DNA from: Betaproteobacteria bacterium Ga0074130
GTDB lineage: Bacteria; Pseudomonadota; Gammaproteobacteria; Burkholderiales; Rhodocyclaceae
Length of the DNA stretch: 48,571 nt
Reading direction: 5' to 3'
NCBI GenBank assembly: GCA_001464495.1
Contig: LNDZ01000009.1
Coordinates: forward strand, 1 to 48,571
The notes below the pieces were generated by a model. That model saw only the letters and a program-made list of their open reading frames with translations. It made no database searches and was not told where the DNA came from. The translations under genes and the position numbers were made by a program. This document shows positions 16,817-26,827 of the stretch, piece by piece (positions within the stretch are counted from its first letter, which is position 1; each line of letters begins with the position of its first letter).

Positions 16817-18061
16817 CTAAGGCAGAGTTGACTCGAGCGCAAACAATGCGCTGATGGATTCGCGTTGGCGTATTACATGGGCCGTATCTCCATCAACGAG
16901 AATTTCAACGGCCCGCGGACGGGTGTTGTAGTTAGAGCTCATGGTCATGCCATACGCACCTGCCGACAGGATGGCGAGCAGATCGCCTGTATCGATCGCG
17001 AGGTTACGTGCGTGGCCGAGGAAGTCGCCCGACTCACAGACAGGGCCTACGATTTCCCAGCAGTGTACTGTTGCATCGCGCTCTGTCACCGGGACGATAT
17101 CGTGGAAGGCGTCATACAGGGCCGGGCGCATCAGATCGTTCATGGCCGCATCAATAATGGCGAAGTTCTTTTCACTACCCGGCTTGAGCACTTCAACCTT
17201 GGTCAACAGCAGTCCTGCATTCCCTACGAGCGAACGCCCTGGTTCGAACAAGAGTTTTTCCTTGCGACCTGCCGTGAGCTTGAGAATGGCGGCCAAGTAC
17301 TCAGTAGCGCTGGGGACGTGCTCATCGCTGTAGCGGATCCCCATGCCACCGCCAAAGTCGAGATGGCTCAGGATAATGCCGTCGGCCGCAAGTTCGTCGG
17401 CGAGGCCCAGTACTTTTTCAGCGGCTTCAGCGGCTGGGGCTGGGTCCAGTAATTGCGAACCGATATGGCAGTCAAGACCATGAATCTCGATATTCGGCAG
17501 GGTGGCTGCACGGCGATACAGGCTGCGCGCATCTTCAAAGGCCACGCCGAATTTGTTGCTCTTGAGGCCGGTGGAAATGTAAGGGTGAGTCTTCGGGTCA
17601 ACGTTCGGGTTCACGCGCAGCGAAATCGGCGCCTTCTTTCCCAGTTCACCCGCTACGGTATTTAGCTGATCGAGCTCGGCGGCAGATTCAACGTTGAAGC
17701 AGAGGATGCCGGCCGTTAGCGCGGCACGCATTTCATCGGCAGACTTGCCGACGCCTGAAAAAACCACCTTGGCCGGGGCGCCGCCAGCGGCGATGACGCG
17801 TGCCAGCTCGCCACCGGAGACGATGTCAAAGCCGGCGCCAAGGCGGGCAAAGACATTCAGGATGGCAAGGTTGGAGTTGGCCTTGACGGCATAGCAGACG
17901 AGCGCATCGCGGCCCGTCAATGCGTCTTTGTAGGCATTGAAGGCGGCAGTGAGTGCGGCGCGGGAGTAAACGTAGGCGGGCGTGCCGAAGCGAGCGGCGA
18001 TCTCGGTGAGTGGCAGGTCCTCAACATGCAGGGCGCCGTCACGACGGGTGAAGAAGGTCAT
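16817..18061 (-). CDS. lysA: Diaminopimelate decarboxylase
   Basis: A 414-residue PLP enzyme that converts meso-diaminopimelate to L-lysine, the last step of lysine synthesis. The PLP lysine is in CYAVKANSN, the barrel motif HIGSQ follows, the phosphate-binding segment is FEPGRSL, and the second-subunit Cys is in VCESGDFLG. Length matches the family. The ATG at 18061 overlaps the lptM stop (ATGA), so the two are coupled. The lptM-lysA pair with divergent cyaY is a conserved arrangement in proteobacteria. Confidence 0.97.
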   Translation of the reverse strand: MTFFTRRDGALHVEDLPLTEIAARFGTPAYVYSRAALTAAFNAYKDALTGRDALVCYAVKANSNLAILNVFARLGAGFDIVSGGELARVIAAGGAPAKVVFSGVGKSADEMRAALTAGILCFNVESAAELDQLNTVAGELGKKAPISLRVNPNVDPKTHPYISTGLKSNKFGVAFEDARSLYRRAATLPNIEIHGLDCHIGSQLLDPAPAAEAAEKVLGLADELAADGIILSHLDFGGGMGIRYSDEHVPSATEYLAAILKLTAGRKEKLLFEPGRSLVGNAGLLLTKVEVLKPGSEKNFAIIDAAMNDLMRPALYDAFHDIVPVTERDATVHCWEIVGPVCESGDFLGHARNLAIDTGDLLAILSAGAYGMTMSSNYNTRPRAVEILVDGDTAHVIRQRESISALFALESTLP

Positions 18062-18261
18062 TGCTTTACGGTGGTGGCTTTGTTGCTATCATCGCCCTGC
18101 GGTTGCGCGGGCGTACGGGTCGTGCTGCTGGAGGTTCCCCATGTCGGGCTGGCTGGGCCAAGCAGTGGCTTGGGCGGCGGGCCGGGCGGCAGCTCAAGTG
18201 GGCCGCGCGTGCCACAAGCAGCGAGCAGGAATAGAGCGGACAATGTGATCGACAGGCGCAT
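18058..18261 (-). CDS. lptM: LptM (YifL-like) small lipoprotein
   Basis: A 67-residue lipoprotein. The signal sequence ends in the lipobox LLAAC with the lipid-bearing Cys16, followed by the family signature GTRGPLELPP. LptM assists maturation of the LPS translocon LptD/E at the outer membrane. The remainder is Pro/Ser/Thr-rich and probably disordered. GAGAG lies eight bases before the ATG. It overlaps lysA by four bases. Confidence 0.9.
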   Translation of the reverse strand: MRLSITLSALFLLAACGTRGPLELPPGPPPKPLLGPASPTWGTSSSTTRTPAQPQGDDSNKATTVKQ

Positions 18262-18429
18262 GGGAATCTCTCAAGACAGGCGGTGCTTCTAGGTGCCGCG
18301 GCATGGTATCACATGCCAAATAACGACAAAGAAGGCGATAAATCGGGCCGTGGCAGACCATGATGGCATGCCTTACGTCTCGGCAACACAGTAATCAATC
18401 GAACAGGGCGCGAGCGCCGGGAATCAATC

Positions 18430-18747
18430 ATGGAAGAACGTGAATTTAATGCGCTGGCAGACGAGATGTTGGCCCATATTGAGCAGGCGCTCGAAGCCTG
18501 TGGCGCAGATATTGATTTTGAGCTCAAGGATGGTGGGGTACTCGAAATCACGTGCGAGAACGGCAGCAAGGTCATCATCAATCGCCATACGGCCGCTCGC
18601 GAAATCTGGGTGGCGGCCAAATCTGGTGGATTCCATTTCCGCCATGAGGCGGCTGGCTGGTCGGCAACGCGCGATCAGGAGCCGTTAATGACTGCAATCT
18701 CACGCTGCTTGAGCGAGCAGACGGGCGAGCCCGTCACCCTGTCCTAG
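18430..18747 (+). CDS. cyaY: Frataxin-like iron-sulfur assembly protein CyaY
   Basis: A 105-residue cytoplasmic protein of the bacterial frataxin family, which binds iron and tunes the cysteine desulfurase IscS during Fe-S cluster assembly. The acidic first helix (EEREFNALADEMLAHIEQAL) and the beta-sheet segment with INRHTAAREIWVAAKSGGFHF are typical, and the length matches. The ATG at 18430 is divergent from lptM-lysA across a 168-base gap. Its stop codon shares the sequence CTAG with the stop of the convergent ponA gene. Confidence 0.95.
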   Translation: MEEREFNALADEMLAHIEQALEACGADIDFELKDGGVLEITCENGSKVIINRHTAAREIWVAAKSGGFHFRHEAAGWSATRDQEPLMTAISRCLSEQTGEPVTLS

Positions 18748-21042
18748 CGCTCGACAGTCTTTGACTTGGCGTCCGTCACCGGCACGGCTGGCTGTGCCGG
18801 CCCGGTGGTCGGCAGAGTTTCCTTCGGGTCAACCCACTCTTCGGCCGGCAGCTGTTCCTTGTAGATGAGCTCCTTGCGGGGCTTGCCTGACAGTCCTTGT
18901 GGCGGCTCCATGTACGATTCAGCCACACCCTTGAGCGCGCGCTCCATGTAACCAATCCAGATGGGCAGTGCGGCAGCTCCACCGGTTTCGCCACTGCCCA
19001 TTCGCTTGGGCTGGTCGAATCCGATCCAGGCAACCCCCACCACTGTTGGCTGATAACCGCAGAACCACGCATCGATGTAGTCATTGGTGGTGCCCGTTTT
19101 TCCGGCTAAGTCGCCGCGCTTCAAGACAGTGGCTGCCCGCGTAGCGGTGCCACGACGGACCACGTCATGCATCATGCTGTCCATGATGCAGGCTTTCATC
19201 TCCCGCAATTGGCGGCTTGAATTCTGCGAGCACTTTGCCGCGGCTGTCCTGAATCTGGCGAACGATATGCGGCTGGATGCGGTATCCGCCATTGGCAAAT
19301 ACGGCATAGGCAGCAACCTGCTGCCAAGGTGTCACGGCACCAGCGCCCAATGCCATGGTCAGGTAGGGCGGGTGTTTTTCTGCATCAAAGCCAAAGCGGG
19401 TGATGTAGTCCTGTGCGTAATTCGTGCCGATTCCCTTGAGCAGGCGAATTGACACCATGTTTTTGGACTTCGCCAACGCAGTGCGCAGGCTCATGGGGCC
19501 CTCATACTTGCCATCGTAGTTTTTTGGTTCCCACGCTTGGCTGCCTGTCTCTTCGGCGGAAATGACGATAGGCTCGTCTGCCACCACGGATGCGGCGGTG
19601 TAACCCTTTTCCAATGCGGCTGAGTAGATAAACGGTTTGAAGCTTGAGCCCGGCTGGCGCCATGCCTGAGTGACATGGTTGAACTTATTGCGATTGAAAT
19701 CAAAGCCACCTACTAGCGCACGAACGGCGCCATCAATCGGGCTTGCGGCGACGAAAGCGGCTTCTATTTCGGGTTGCTGGGTGATCAACCAAGGTTGTTT
19801 TTCATCCGGGCCGGGGCTGAGGCGGATGATTGCACCACGACGCAGGCGCTTGTTGGCAGGGGCTTTCTCATCCAGCATGCGAGCAGCGAACTTGAGGGCG
19901 TCGCCGCTCAGGGTGACCATTTCTCCGCCACGCCGATAGGCTTTGATCTGTGATGTGCTGGCACTCAGCACCAAGGCTGGGTACAGGCCATCCACCTCGG
20001 TAACATCAGATAAGGCGTCCTCAAATTCTTCCTCGGTGTTCTTTGCGATCTCTTTTGGGTCGATAAACTGCTCTGCACCACGGTAACCATGGCGCCGGTC
20101 GTAATCCATGATGCCTTTGCGCAAGCTCGCGTAAGCCGCATCTTGCTCTGCCTTGATCAAGGTCGTAATCACTCGCAGACCCTGGTTGTAGGCTTCTTCC
20201 GAATAACGCTCAACGGCGATCTGGCGGGCCATTTCTGCGACGTAATCGGCACGCGTACCAAAGTCATTCACGTTGCGTTTGACGTTCAGATGTTCCTGCT
20301 TGGCCTCTGAGTACTGCTCCGTATCGAGGAAGTTCAGCTCATGCATGCGGCGCAGCACATAGAACTGACGCAGCTGTGCCCGTCTGGGATTTGCAACCGG
20401 GTTGTAGGAGGAGGGGGCTTTGGGCAAGCCGGCCAACATCGCAGCCTCCGCGGCGGTCAGCTGTTCGAGTGACTTACCGAAGTAGATCTGGGCGGCAGAA
20501 GCAAAGCCGTAAGCACGCTGGCCTAGGTAGATTTGATTGCAGTAAAGCTCGAGAATCTGATTCTTGTTCAGGTTGGCCTCAATTTTGAATGCCAATAAAA
20601 CTTCGTAAAGTTTGCGCGTGAGCGTCTTCTCACGAGAAAGGAAGAAGTTGCGCGCCACTTGCATCGTGATGGTCGATGCGCCTTGCGCCTTGCCACCACT
20701 CACGATGTTTGAATAGGCGGCACGCAAAACGCCGATAGCATCCACCCCAGGATGGGTAAAGAAGCGTTCATCCTCTGCGGCCAAAATGGCCTGCTTCATG
20801 ATGGGCGGAATATCGTTAATGCGTACCGGATTGCGCCGCTCCTCGCCGAATTCGCCAATCAGATAGCCGTCGGCGGTATAGACCCGCAAGGGGACTTTCG
20901 GACGATAGTCGGTCAGCGCCTCCAGCGAAGGTAGCTGGGGGTACAGAATGACGGTTACGATGGCCACCATGGCAATGGCGATCAGGCCAAGACCGAGTAG
21001 CAGTGTGAGTGGATAGAGTATCCAGCGGGCCAGCGGCGGCAA
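18744..21042 (-). pseudogene. ponA: Penicillin-binding protein 1A, frameshifted
   Basis: Bifunctional peptidoglycan synthase (mrcA/ponA), inner membrane with periplasmic glycosyltransferase and transpeptidase domains. The upstream frame carries the membrane anchor, the glycosyltransferase motifs (AILAAEDERFFTHPGVD, QGASTITMQVARN), and the transpeptidase SxxK (SSFK) and SxN (SKN), then hits a stop at 19165. The downstream frame continues the family sequence from about 19199 (MDSMMHDVVRRGTATRAA, then AGKTGTTND) to 18744. Around 19190-19206 the stretch normally reading like V-I-D-P-R-N-A is missing, so a loss of about 26 bases would explain gap and frame change together. The apparent start is TTG at 21042 without a ribosome site; a G8 run at 21060-21067 lies just upstream (see findings). 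Confidence 0.85.
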
Positions 21043-21214
21043 GGGCGGCAGCTTGGGCAGGGGGGGGAGCTTGGACGTCGGAGCTCTCGTTGCGGGAATC
21101 CAACACTCACTCAGGCCTCTTAATAATTCCTTTACACCCGTTATGGTTGTTGTTAGTATCTAAAGTAAAGTATCACTTAGCATCGTAATTCGCTAATTTA
21201 AAAAGGGATTTCCA

Positions 21215-22294
21215 TTGCAGATTGATTTCTCGATCTTCAACCCGAAGGCGCGCCCCTTGCTGGGACTGGACATTAGCTCGACCGCTGTAAAGCTGGTTGA
21301 GCTGGTGGACAATGGCAAAGGGACTTACCGGGTTGAGCGCTACGCAATCGAGTCCCTACCGCGGGACGCGGTCAGCGACGGCAACATCACCAACCTTGAG
21401 AGTGTGGCTGAAACCGTTCGCCGCGCTTGGAAGCGTTTGGGAACTACCACCCGTTACGTGGCGATGGCCCTGCCGTCTTCTGCGGTGATTACGAAGAAAA
21501 TTGTCCTGCCGGGCGATCTTCGCGAACAAGAGATGGAAATTCAGGTCGAGTCTGAGGCCAACCAGTACATTCCGTTTGCGCTTGAGGAAGTGAACCTTGA
21601 TTTTCAGGTGATTGGTCCGTTGCCAAGCAATCCTGAAGACGTCGAAGTAATGATTGCGGCTTCGCGCAAGGAAAAAATCGAAGACCGCGTTGCTTGCGCT
21701 GAAGCTGCTGATCTTCAACCGGTCGTCATGGACGTGGAGTCATTTGCGACCCAAAGCGCACTTAACGAAGTGGTTCGTCAGTTGCCTAACAACGGTGTTG
21801 ATGCCGTTGTGGTCTTGGCCGACATTGGAGCAAATACCGCGCGCTTCACCTTCACACGTAATGATGAAGTTCTATATACCCGTGAGCAGGCGTTTGGCGG
21901 TGGTCAGTTAACGCGAGACATCATGCGCGTTTACGGCATGAGTGCAGAAGAGGCCGAAGCACTCAAGCGCGCTGAATCCACCCCGGATAACTACGACAGC
22001 GAGTTGCAGCAGCCTTACCTTGAAGCCTTGGCACTTGAAGTCTCTCGTGCATTGCAGTTTTTCTATACATCAACCGCCTACACACAAGTCAATTACATTC
22101 TTTTGGCTGGCGGTGGTTCTTTGATTGCGGGAATCGAGGCAGCTGTTTCCTCACGGACTCAGATCGAGACCTTTCGCGCAAACCCCTTCGCTGGCATGGC
22201 AACGTCTGCAAAGATCAAATCTAAGCGTTTGCAAGAAGACGCACCCGCACTGATGGTTGCCTGTGGTTTGGCGCTGCGGAGATTCGACCAATGA
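21215..22294 (+). CDS. pilM: Type IV pilus inner-membrane assembly protein PilM
   Basis: A 359-residue actin-like (FtsA/MreB fold) cytoplasmic protein that binds the N-terminal tail of PilN and links the pilus alignment complex to the motor. Seen: LLGLDISSTAVKLVEL at the N-terminus, the nucleotide phosphate motif ADIGANTARF, and LLAGGGSLIAG near the C-terminus. Start is TTG at 21215, supported by AAAGGGA at good spacing and by the family's N-terminus. It heads pilMNOPQ and is divergent from ponA, the usual arrangement in gamma- and betaproteobacteria. Confidence 0.96.
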   Translation: MQIDFSIFNPKARPLLGLDISSTAVKLVELVDNGKGTYRVERYAIESLPRDAVSDGNITNLESVAETVRRAWKRLGTTTRYVAMALPSSAVITKKIVLPGDLREQEMEIQVESEANQYIPFALEEVNLDFQVIGPLPSNPEDVEVMIAASRKEKIEDRVACAEAADLQPVVMDVESFATQSALNEVVRQLPNNGVDAVVVLADIGANTARFTFTRNDEVLYTREQAFGGGQLTRDIMRVYGMSAEEAEALKRAESTPDNYDSELQQPYLEALALEVSRALQFFYTSTAYTQVNYILLAGGGSLIAGIEAAVSSRTQIETFRANPFAGMATSAKIKSKRLQEDAPALMVACGLALRRFDQ

Positions 22295-22875
22295 TGCGTA
22301 TTAATCTTCTGCCTCACCGAGAGGAAAAGCGCAAGGCAAGGCGCAATCAGTTTTATGCATTGCTCGGCGTGGCCGCACTCTGTGCCGGTGTGATCTGGTT
22401 TATCGGCCACACAATTATCGCGGAGCAAATTGGTCAGCAGCGTGACAAGAATGATTTCCTTCGCCAAGAAATCGTGCTGTTGGATAAACAAATCGCTGAA
22501 ATTAAATCACTTAAGCAGCAAACCGAAGCTCTCCTTGCGCGTAAGCGTGTGATCGAGTTGCTGGAAGCAAACCGCGCAGAAACTGTTCACGTGTTCAATG
22601 AGTTCGCCCAGCGGATTCCAGAGGGCGTGTATTTGCGCAAGATCACCCAAACTGAACAACGAATCAACTTAACTGGTTACGCACAGGCCAATGCCAAGGT
22701 TTCAGCCTTGATGCATAACCTAGAGGAATCACCCTTGTTGGACAAGCCGGAGCTTGTTGAAATTCGTGCGGAAATCGTTGGTGGACGCAGACTCAGCGCA
22801 TTCAACATGTTTGTGAATATTAAGCGTGAAGTAAAGGAAGGCAATATTGCGGCAGGAAAGGGGAAAGCTAAGTGA
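22291..22875 (+). CDS. pilN: Type IV pilus assembly protein PilN
   Basis: A 194-residue inner-membrane protein. The conserved cytoplasmic N-terminus INLLPHREEKRK, which docks in PilM, is followed by one membrane helix (about residues 22-43), a coiled coil (about 50-95) and a periplasmic ferredoxin-like domain. The ATG at 22291 overlaps the pilM stop (ATGA); a second ATG follows directly. It pairs with PilO to form the alignment complex. Confidence 0.96.
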   Translation: MMRINLLPHREEKRKARRNQFYALLGVAALCAGVIWFIGHTIIAEQIGQQRDKNDFLRQEIVLLDKQIAEIKSLKQQTEALLARKRVIELLEANRAETVHVFNEFAQRIPEGVYLRKITQTEQRINLTGYAQANAKVSALMHNLEESPLLDKPELVEIRAEIVGGRRLSAFNMFVNIKREVKEGNIAAGKGKAK

Positions 22876-23519
22876 AAGAGAACAAATCCCCCTTGCTTGA
22901 CTTCAAGCAGCTTGCCGAAGATTTTAAAACTCTTGATCCACGCGATCCGGGGCTATGGCCGTTAGCGCCTCGCATTGTTATTCTGATAGGTGTTTTTGCT
23001 GCCATAGTGGCGGCATCTTGGTGGTTTGCATGGAGCCCTCAGCTGGAAGAGCTTGAGGTGGCAAAGCAAGAGGAGGTAACGCTGCGAGAAGAGTGGCTTA
23101 ATAAAAAGCGCCAGGCAGTGAACCTTGATGCGCACCGTAGGCAACTTGAGGAAATTAATCGTACTTTTGGCGCTTTGTTGAAGCAGTTACCAAACGCTTC
23201 AGAGGTGGAAAAACTCCTTATAGATATCAATCAGGCAGGGGTTGGGCAAGGCCTTCAATTCGACTTATTTCAGCCTCTTGGTGAGGTAAGAAAAGACTTC
23301 TACGCTGAGCTGCCTATCAAAATACGCTTATCAGGGTCTTATCATGAGCTTGGCGCTTTCGCCGGAGATGTCGCTAGGTTGTCGCGAATCGTGACTCTGA
23401 ATGATCTCGATATTAGTGTCGCTAGAGATGCAACCTTGACGCTGAATGCAGTTGCGAAAACGTTCCGGTATCTTGATGACAGAGAAATTGCACAGCAAAA
23501 GAAGGGGGCTAAGAAATGA
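22872..23519 (+). CDS. pilO: Type IV pilus assembly protein PilO
   Basis: A 215-residue bitopic inner-membrane protein with a short cytoplasmic part, a helix near residues 33-53, a coiled coil about 58-100 and a periplasmic domain. Forms heterodimers with PilN and contacts PilP. The start is GTG overlapping the pilN stop (GTGA). Base composition from here to aroK is visibly more AT-rich than in the flanking genes. Confidence 0.95.
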   Translation: MKENKSPLLDFKQLAEDFKTLDPRDPGLWPLAPRIVILIGVFAAIVAASWWFAWSPQLEELEVAKQEEVTLREEWLNKKRQAVNLDAHRRQLEEINRTFGALLKQLPNASEVEKLLIDINQAGVGQGLQFDLFQPLGEVRKDFYAELPIKIRLSGSYHELGAFAGDVARLSRIVTLNDLDISVARDATLTLNAVAKTFRYLDDREIAQQKKGAKK

Positions 23520-24037
23520 GTTTCCCTCGAGTAGCTGTGCTGCTCTTAGCGCTTGTTGGTTGTGCAGCAGAAGAGCACAGCGATATCAAAGAATGGATGG
23601 CCGAGGAGGCTAAGAATATCAAAGGTGGCGTCAAAGAGCCTCCGCCTTTGATAACGCCTCCAATCGTAAGCTACGGTGCCAAAGGTCTGATGTCCCCTTT
23701 TTCACCTGAAAAAGTGAGAACAAAAGAAGGTGGTTTAACGGATTTGTCTAGCCCAGGGGCCGGGCGCCCACCTGAGTATCTGGAGACTTTCCCGCTAGAG
23801 TCGATGCGGCTGATCGGCGTAATTGGATACCGCGGACAAATGTTTGCATTGGTACAAACGCCAGACAAACCTAAACATGTCACTGTTGGAAATTACATCG
23901 GGCCAAACTTCGGGAAAATCATTGAGATTACAAAGTCGCAGATGAAAATTTCAGAATCGGTCAAAGATGCAAATGACCTTTGGGTCAAGCGAGACAAGAT
24001 CCTGTACCTCCAGCAGGACGAAGGAGTAAACAAATGA
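23516..24037 (+). CDS. pilP: Type IV pilus lipoprotein PilP
   Basis: A 173-residue inner-membrane lipoprotein with lipobox LVGC (Cys16), a Pro-rich disordered linker (PPPLITPPI) and a C-terminal beta-domain with the typical MRLIGVIGYRGQMFALVQTPD and VGNYIGPNFGKI. PilP joins the PilN-PilO complex to the secretin PilQ. The ATG overlaps the pilO stop (ATGA), and its own stop overlaps the pilQ start. Confidence 0.96.
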   Translation: MSFPRVAVLLLALVGCAAEEHSDIKEWMAEEAKNIKGGVKEPPPLITPPIVSYGAKGLMSPFSPEKVRTKEGGLTDLSSPGAGRPPEYLETFPLESMRLIGVIGYRGQMFALVQTPDKPKHVTVGNYIGPNFGKIIEITKSQMKISESVKDANDLWVKRDKILYLQQDEGVNK

Positions 24038-26212
24038 AGCAACTGATAATTCGTATCGTGATTGCAAGTGTCGCTGTTATCTGTCCTGTTATGGCAGCAG
24101 AGCCAGCAGCAAGCAACTCAATTCGAGAAGTTAAAACTCAGCAAATCGGCGATCAGCTCTACGTCAATATTGACTTTGAAAATGCGCTTCCTAGTGCCCC
24201 TGTGGCATGGGTAACAAAAGAACCGGCAAGAATTGTTTTTGATTTGCCGAGCGTCACAAATAAATCAGGGAAGTCGGCTTATCCAGTCAACACAGGCGGC
24301 CTGAAAACACTACAGCTCGTTCAAACTGATACGCAGACCCGTATGGTGCTATCAATGCTGTCAAGCACCGGCTATGAGGTTGAGTTGAAGGGGGCCACAT
24401 TACTTATCAAGTTAGCGCCGTTCAAACAAACAATTGTCTCTGGGGCAAGCAATTCGGCTGTTAGCGCGAAGCTCCCACCCGTTAATCAGCGTTTAGTTGA
24501 ATTGAACTCAGTCCGGGATCTGGTGTTTCGGCGCGGTGAGCAGGGGCAAGCTCAGGTTCTGATTGATCTGAGTGATGGTTCAGTGCCACTGGATATCCGC
24601 CGTAGCAGCTCAGGACTCACAATTGATTTGCAAGATACGATAATCCCTGATCGGTTGCTCAGTAGAAGGGATGTCAATGATTTTTCAACACCAGTTACCA
24701 GTGTGTCGAGCACGAGTAAAGGCAGTCAAGGACGTGTTGAAATCGCCGCTAAAGGTGCTTGGCAACACCAAGCACAGCTAGTGAATAATCAATTGAAAAT
24801 CGAGATTCGCGCACTGACAACCGCTGAAACCAACAAATTGGTCCCTTATGGACAAGAAGGAAAGAAGATATCAGTAAACTTCTTTGATGCTGACCTCGCA
24901 ATGGTGTTGCGTACGCTGGCAGAAATATCGGGCCGTAATGTAATTATCGACCCATCGCTGAATGGCCGAAAGATCACGGTAACACTTGATAATATGCCCT
25001 ACGATCAGGCAATCGATCTTGTGTTGATGCAAACAAATGCCGGGATGAGACTGCGACCAGATTTGGTGATCTTTGGTGCACGTGACGTACTTCTGCGCAG
25101 GGATGTTGATCTGGCCGATGAACTTGCTCGAGCAAATGAAACTGCACCGCTAGTGACCGAAACATTCCAACTCAACTATGTATCGGGCCTAGATGTAGAA
25201 AAACTGATTCGTGTCGCTCAGAACGACAGTTCAACCAATGCTCAGGTTCCAATCACTGCTTCAACGCCTGGGGCAGGAGGACAACCCGGCTCATCAAATA
25301 CAACCATGCAGCTTAAGGGCATCATGACTACACGTGGTGTGTTGTCATTTCACAGCTCAAGCAACAAACTATTCATCCGCGATACGCAAGCGGTTGTGGA
25401 CCAAGTACGTGATTTGATCCGCGAAGTTGATGTACCCCCCAAGCAAGTTCTGGTTGAAGCGCGAATTGTAGAAGTCACTACAGACTTTACGAGGAACCTT
25501 GGAGTTCGTTTGAACCTATTTGATAAGAACAGCTACAGCATAGGAGGAACGGGCAATGGAATTGGGTTTGGTACTGCTTCAAATTCAACCTTTTCAAATA
25601 CCGATCTTTTCGGAGCAAGTAGCACCCCTTCATTGATAACAAGCGGTCGGGTGGGTGGATCCAGTTATAACTTAACAGGCTCGTCCACTCTCAACCTTCT
25701 TCTGTTCAATAGCAATGCAACAAGGTTGTTGCAGATGGAGTTGGCTGCCGCTGAAACGGATAACCGCGGGAAGACAGTCTCTTCGCCGCGCGTTATTACA
25801 CCTCAACCAGACTACAGTTGTAACCGGGGTCAATCTGCAAACAGGTTTGCCGATTTATACAACTTACAATGCACCCTTGACGCTTGATGTTACCCCTTCA
25901 ATCACGCCAGACAGTCGTATCGACTTGGATCTGAAGATTGCCAAAAGCACGTTGCGGTTGGGCGCTGTTGGGGCAAATACTCTCGATAGAAATACCGTTA
26001 ATACAACAGTCATGGTGGATAACGGCGGCACGGTTGTGATCGGTGGTTTTTACCGTGAGGCAGATAGTGACACCCAAGAGCGCATACCATTCCTCGGTGA
26101 TCTGCCGTACGTCGGGTTCCTTTTCAAAACTACATCGAAGGTCCGTGCCAAGTCTGAATTGCTAGTTTTCATTACGCCAAGAATTGTGAATGACGCTTTA
26201 GCGCTGCGCTAA
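24034..26212 (+). pseudogene. pilQ: Type IV pilus secretin PilQ, frameshifted
   Basis: Outer-membrane secretin through which the pilus passes. The ATG at 24034, after AAGGAG and overlapping the pilP stop, opens a signal peptide (cleavage near VMA-AE), AMIN domains (about residues 30-280), secretin N-domains (from about residue 300) and most of the secretin core (VEARIVEVTTDFTRNLGVRLNLF). This frame ends at 25887 after SSPRVIT. The C-terminal core (APLTLDVTPSITPD, NGGTVVIGGFY, LLVFITPRIV) follows in the next frame to 26212. Removing one base between 25798 and 25805 restores a normal junction (SSPRVIT, then NQTTVV). The loop after it looks a few residues short for the family. With the frameshift, membrane insertion would fail; sequence error is a real alternative. 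Confidence 0.87.
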
Positions 26213-26232
26213 GCTTTGTAAAGAGCATCAGT

Positions 26233-26266
26233 ATCGCCCGCAAGCCCGTAAAGGCTTGCGGGCGAT
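26233..26266. terminator. Strong hairpin between pilQ and aroK
   Basis: A 14-base perfect stem (ATCGCCCGCAAGCC / GGCTTGCGGGCGAT) with a six-base loop, 20 bases after pilQ. No T run follows, so it may attenuate or stabilise mRNA instead of ending transcription; aroK starts 30 bases later. Confidence 0.6.
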
Positions 26267-26296
26267 GTCATATGTGGCAGCTGATACAATCTGATT

Positions 26297-26827
26297 GTGA
26301 AATCACGAAGCCAAAACTTTTATCTAGTCGGCATGATGGGTGCCGGGAAGACGTCGATAGGACGGCAGCTTGCAAAGCGATTGCAAAGGCGTTTTGTCGA
26401 TGTTGATCATGAAGTCGAAGCAGTAACCGGTGTCCGTATTCCTGTGATATTTGAGATCGAAGGCGAAGCAGGCTTTCGTGATCGAGAGACTCAGGCGATC
26501 GCCGAGCTAACCCAACAGGAGGGTTTGGTCCTCGCAACAGGGGGGGGCGCGGTTCTGCGCGAAGAGAACCGCGATGCTCTCAAAAATACTGGGATTGTCA
26601 TTTATCTGCGAGTTCCCCCACAAACCTTGTACGAGCGAACTCGCCATGATCGCAATCGGCCGCTACTCCAAGTTGAAAACCCACTAAAGCGAATAGAAGA
26701 GTTGTACGCACAACGCGACCCTTTATATCGCGAGGTGGCAGATATCATTATCGATAGTGGCAATTGCAGCGTAGTAACACTCGCACGTCGATTGGAAGAG
26801 GAGCTGAATACTAAATGCGCACCTTAA
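26297..26827 (+). CDS. aroK: Shikimate kinase
   Basis: A 176-residue cytoplasmic enzyme that phosphorylates shikimate with ATP. The P-loop is [12 protein letters not shown], the DVD shikimate-binding residues are in [15 protein letters not shown] follows, and ATGGGAV is the glycine-rich substrate loop. Within that loop is a run of eight G that stays in frame. Start is GTG at 26297; no strong ribosome site is seen, and an ATG inside the P-loop would be too late. Its end overlaps the aroB start by 13 bases, so the two are coupled. Confidence 0.95.
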   Translation: MKSRSQNFYLVGMMGAGKTSIGRQLAKRLQRRFVDVDHEVEAVTGVRIPVIFEIEGEAGFRDRETQAIAELTQQEGLVLATGGGAVLREENRDALKNTGIVIYLRVPPQTLYERTRHDRNRPLLQVENPLKRIEELYAQRDPLYREVADIIIDSGNCSVVTLARRLEEELNTKCAP

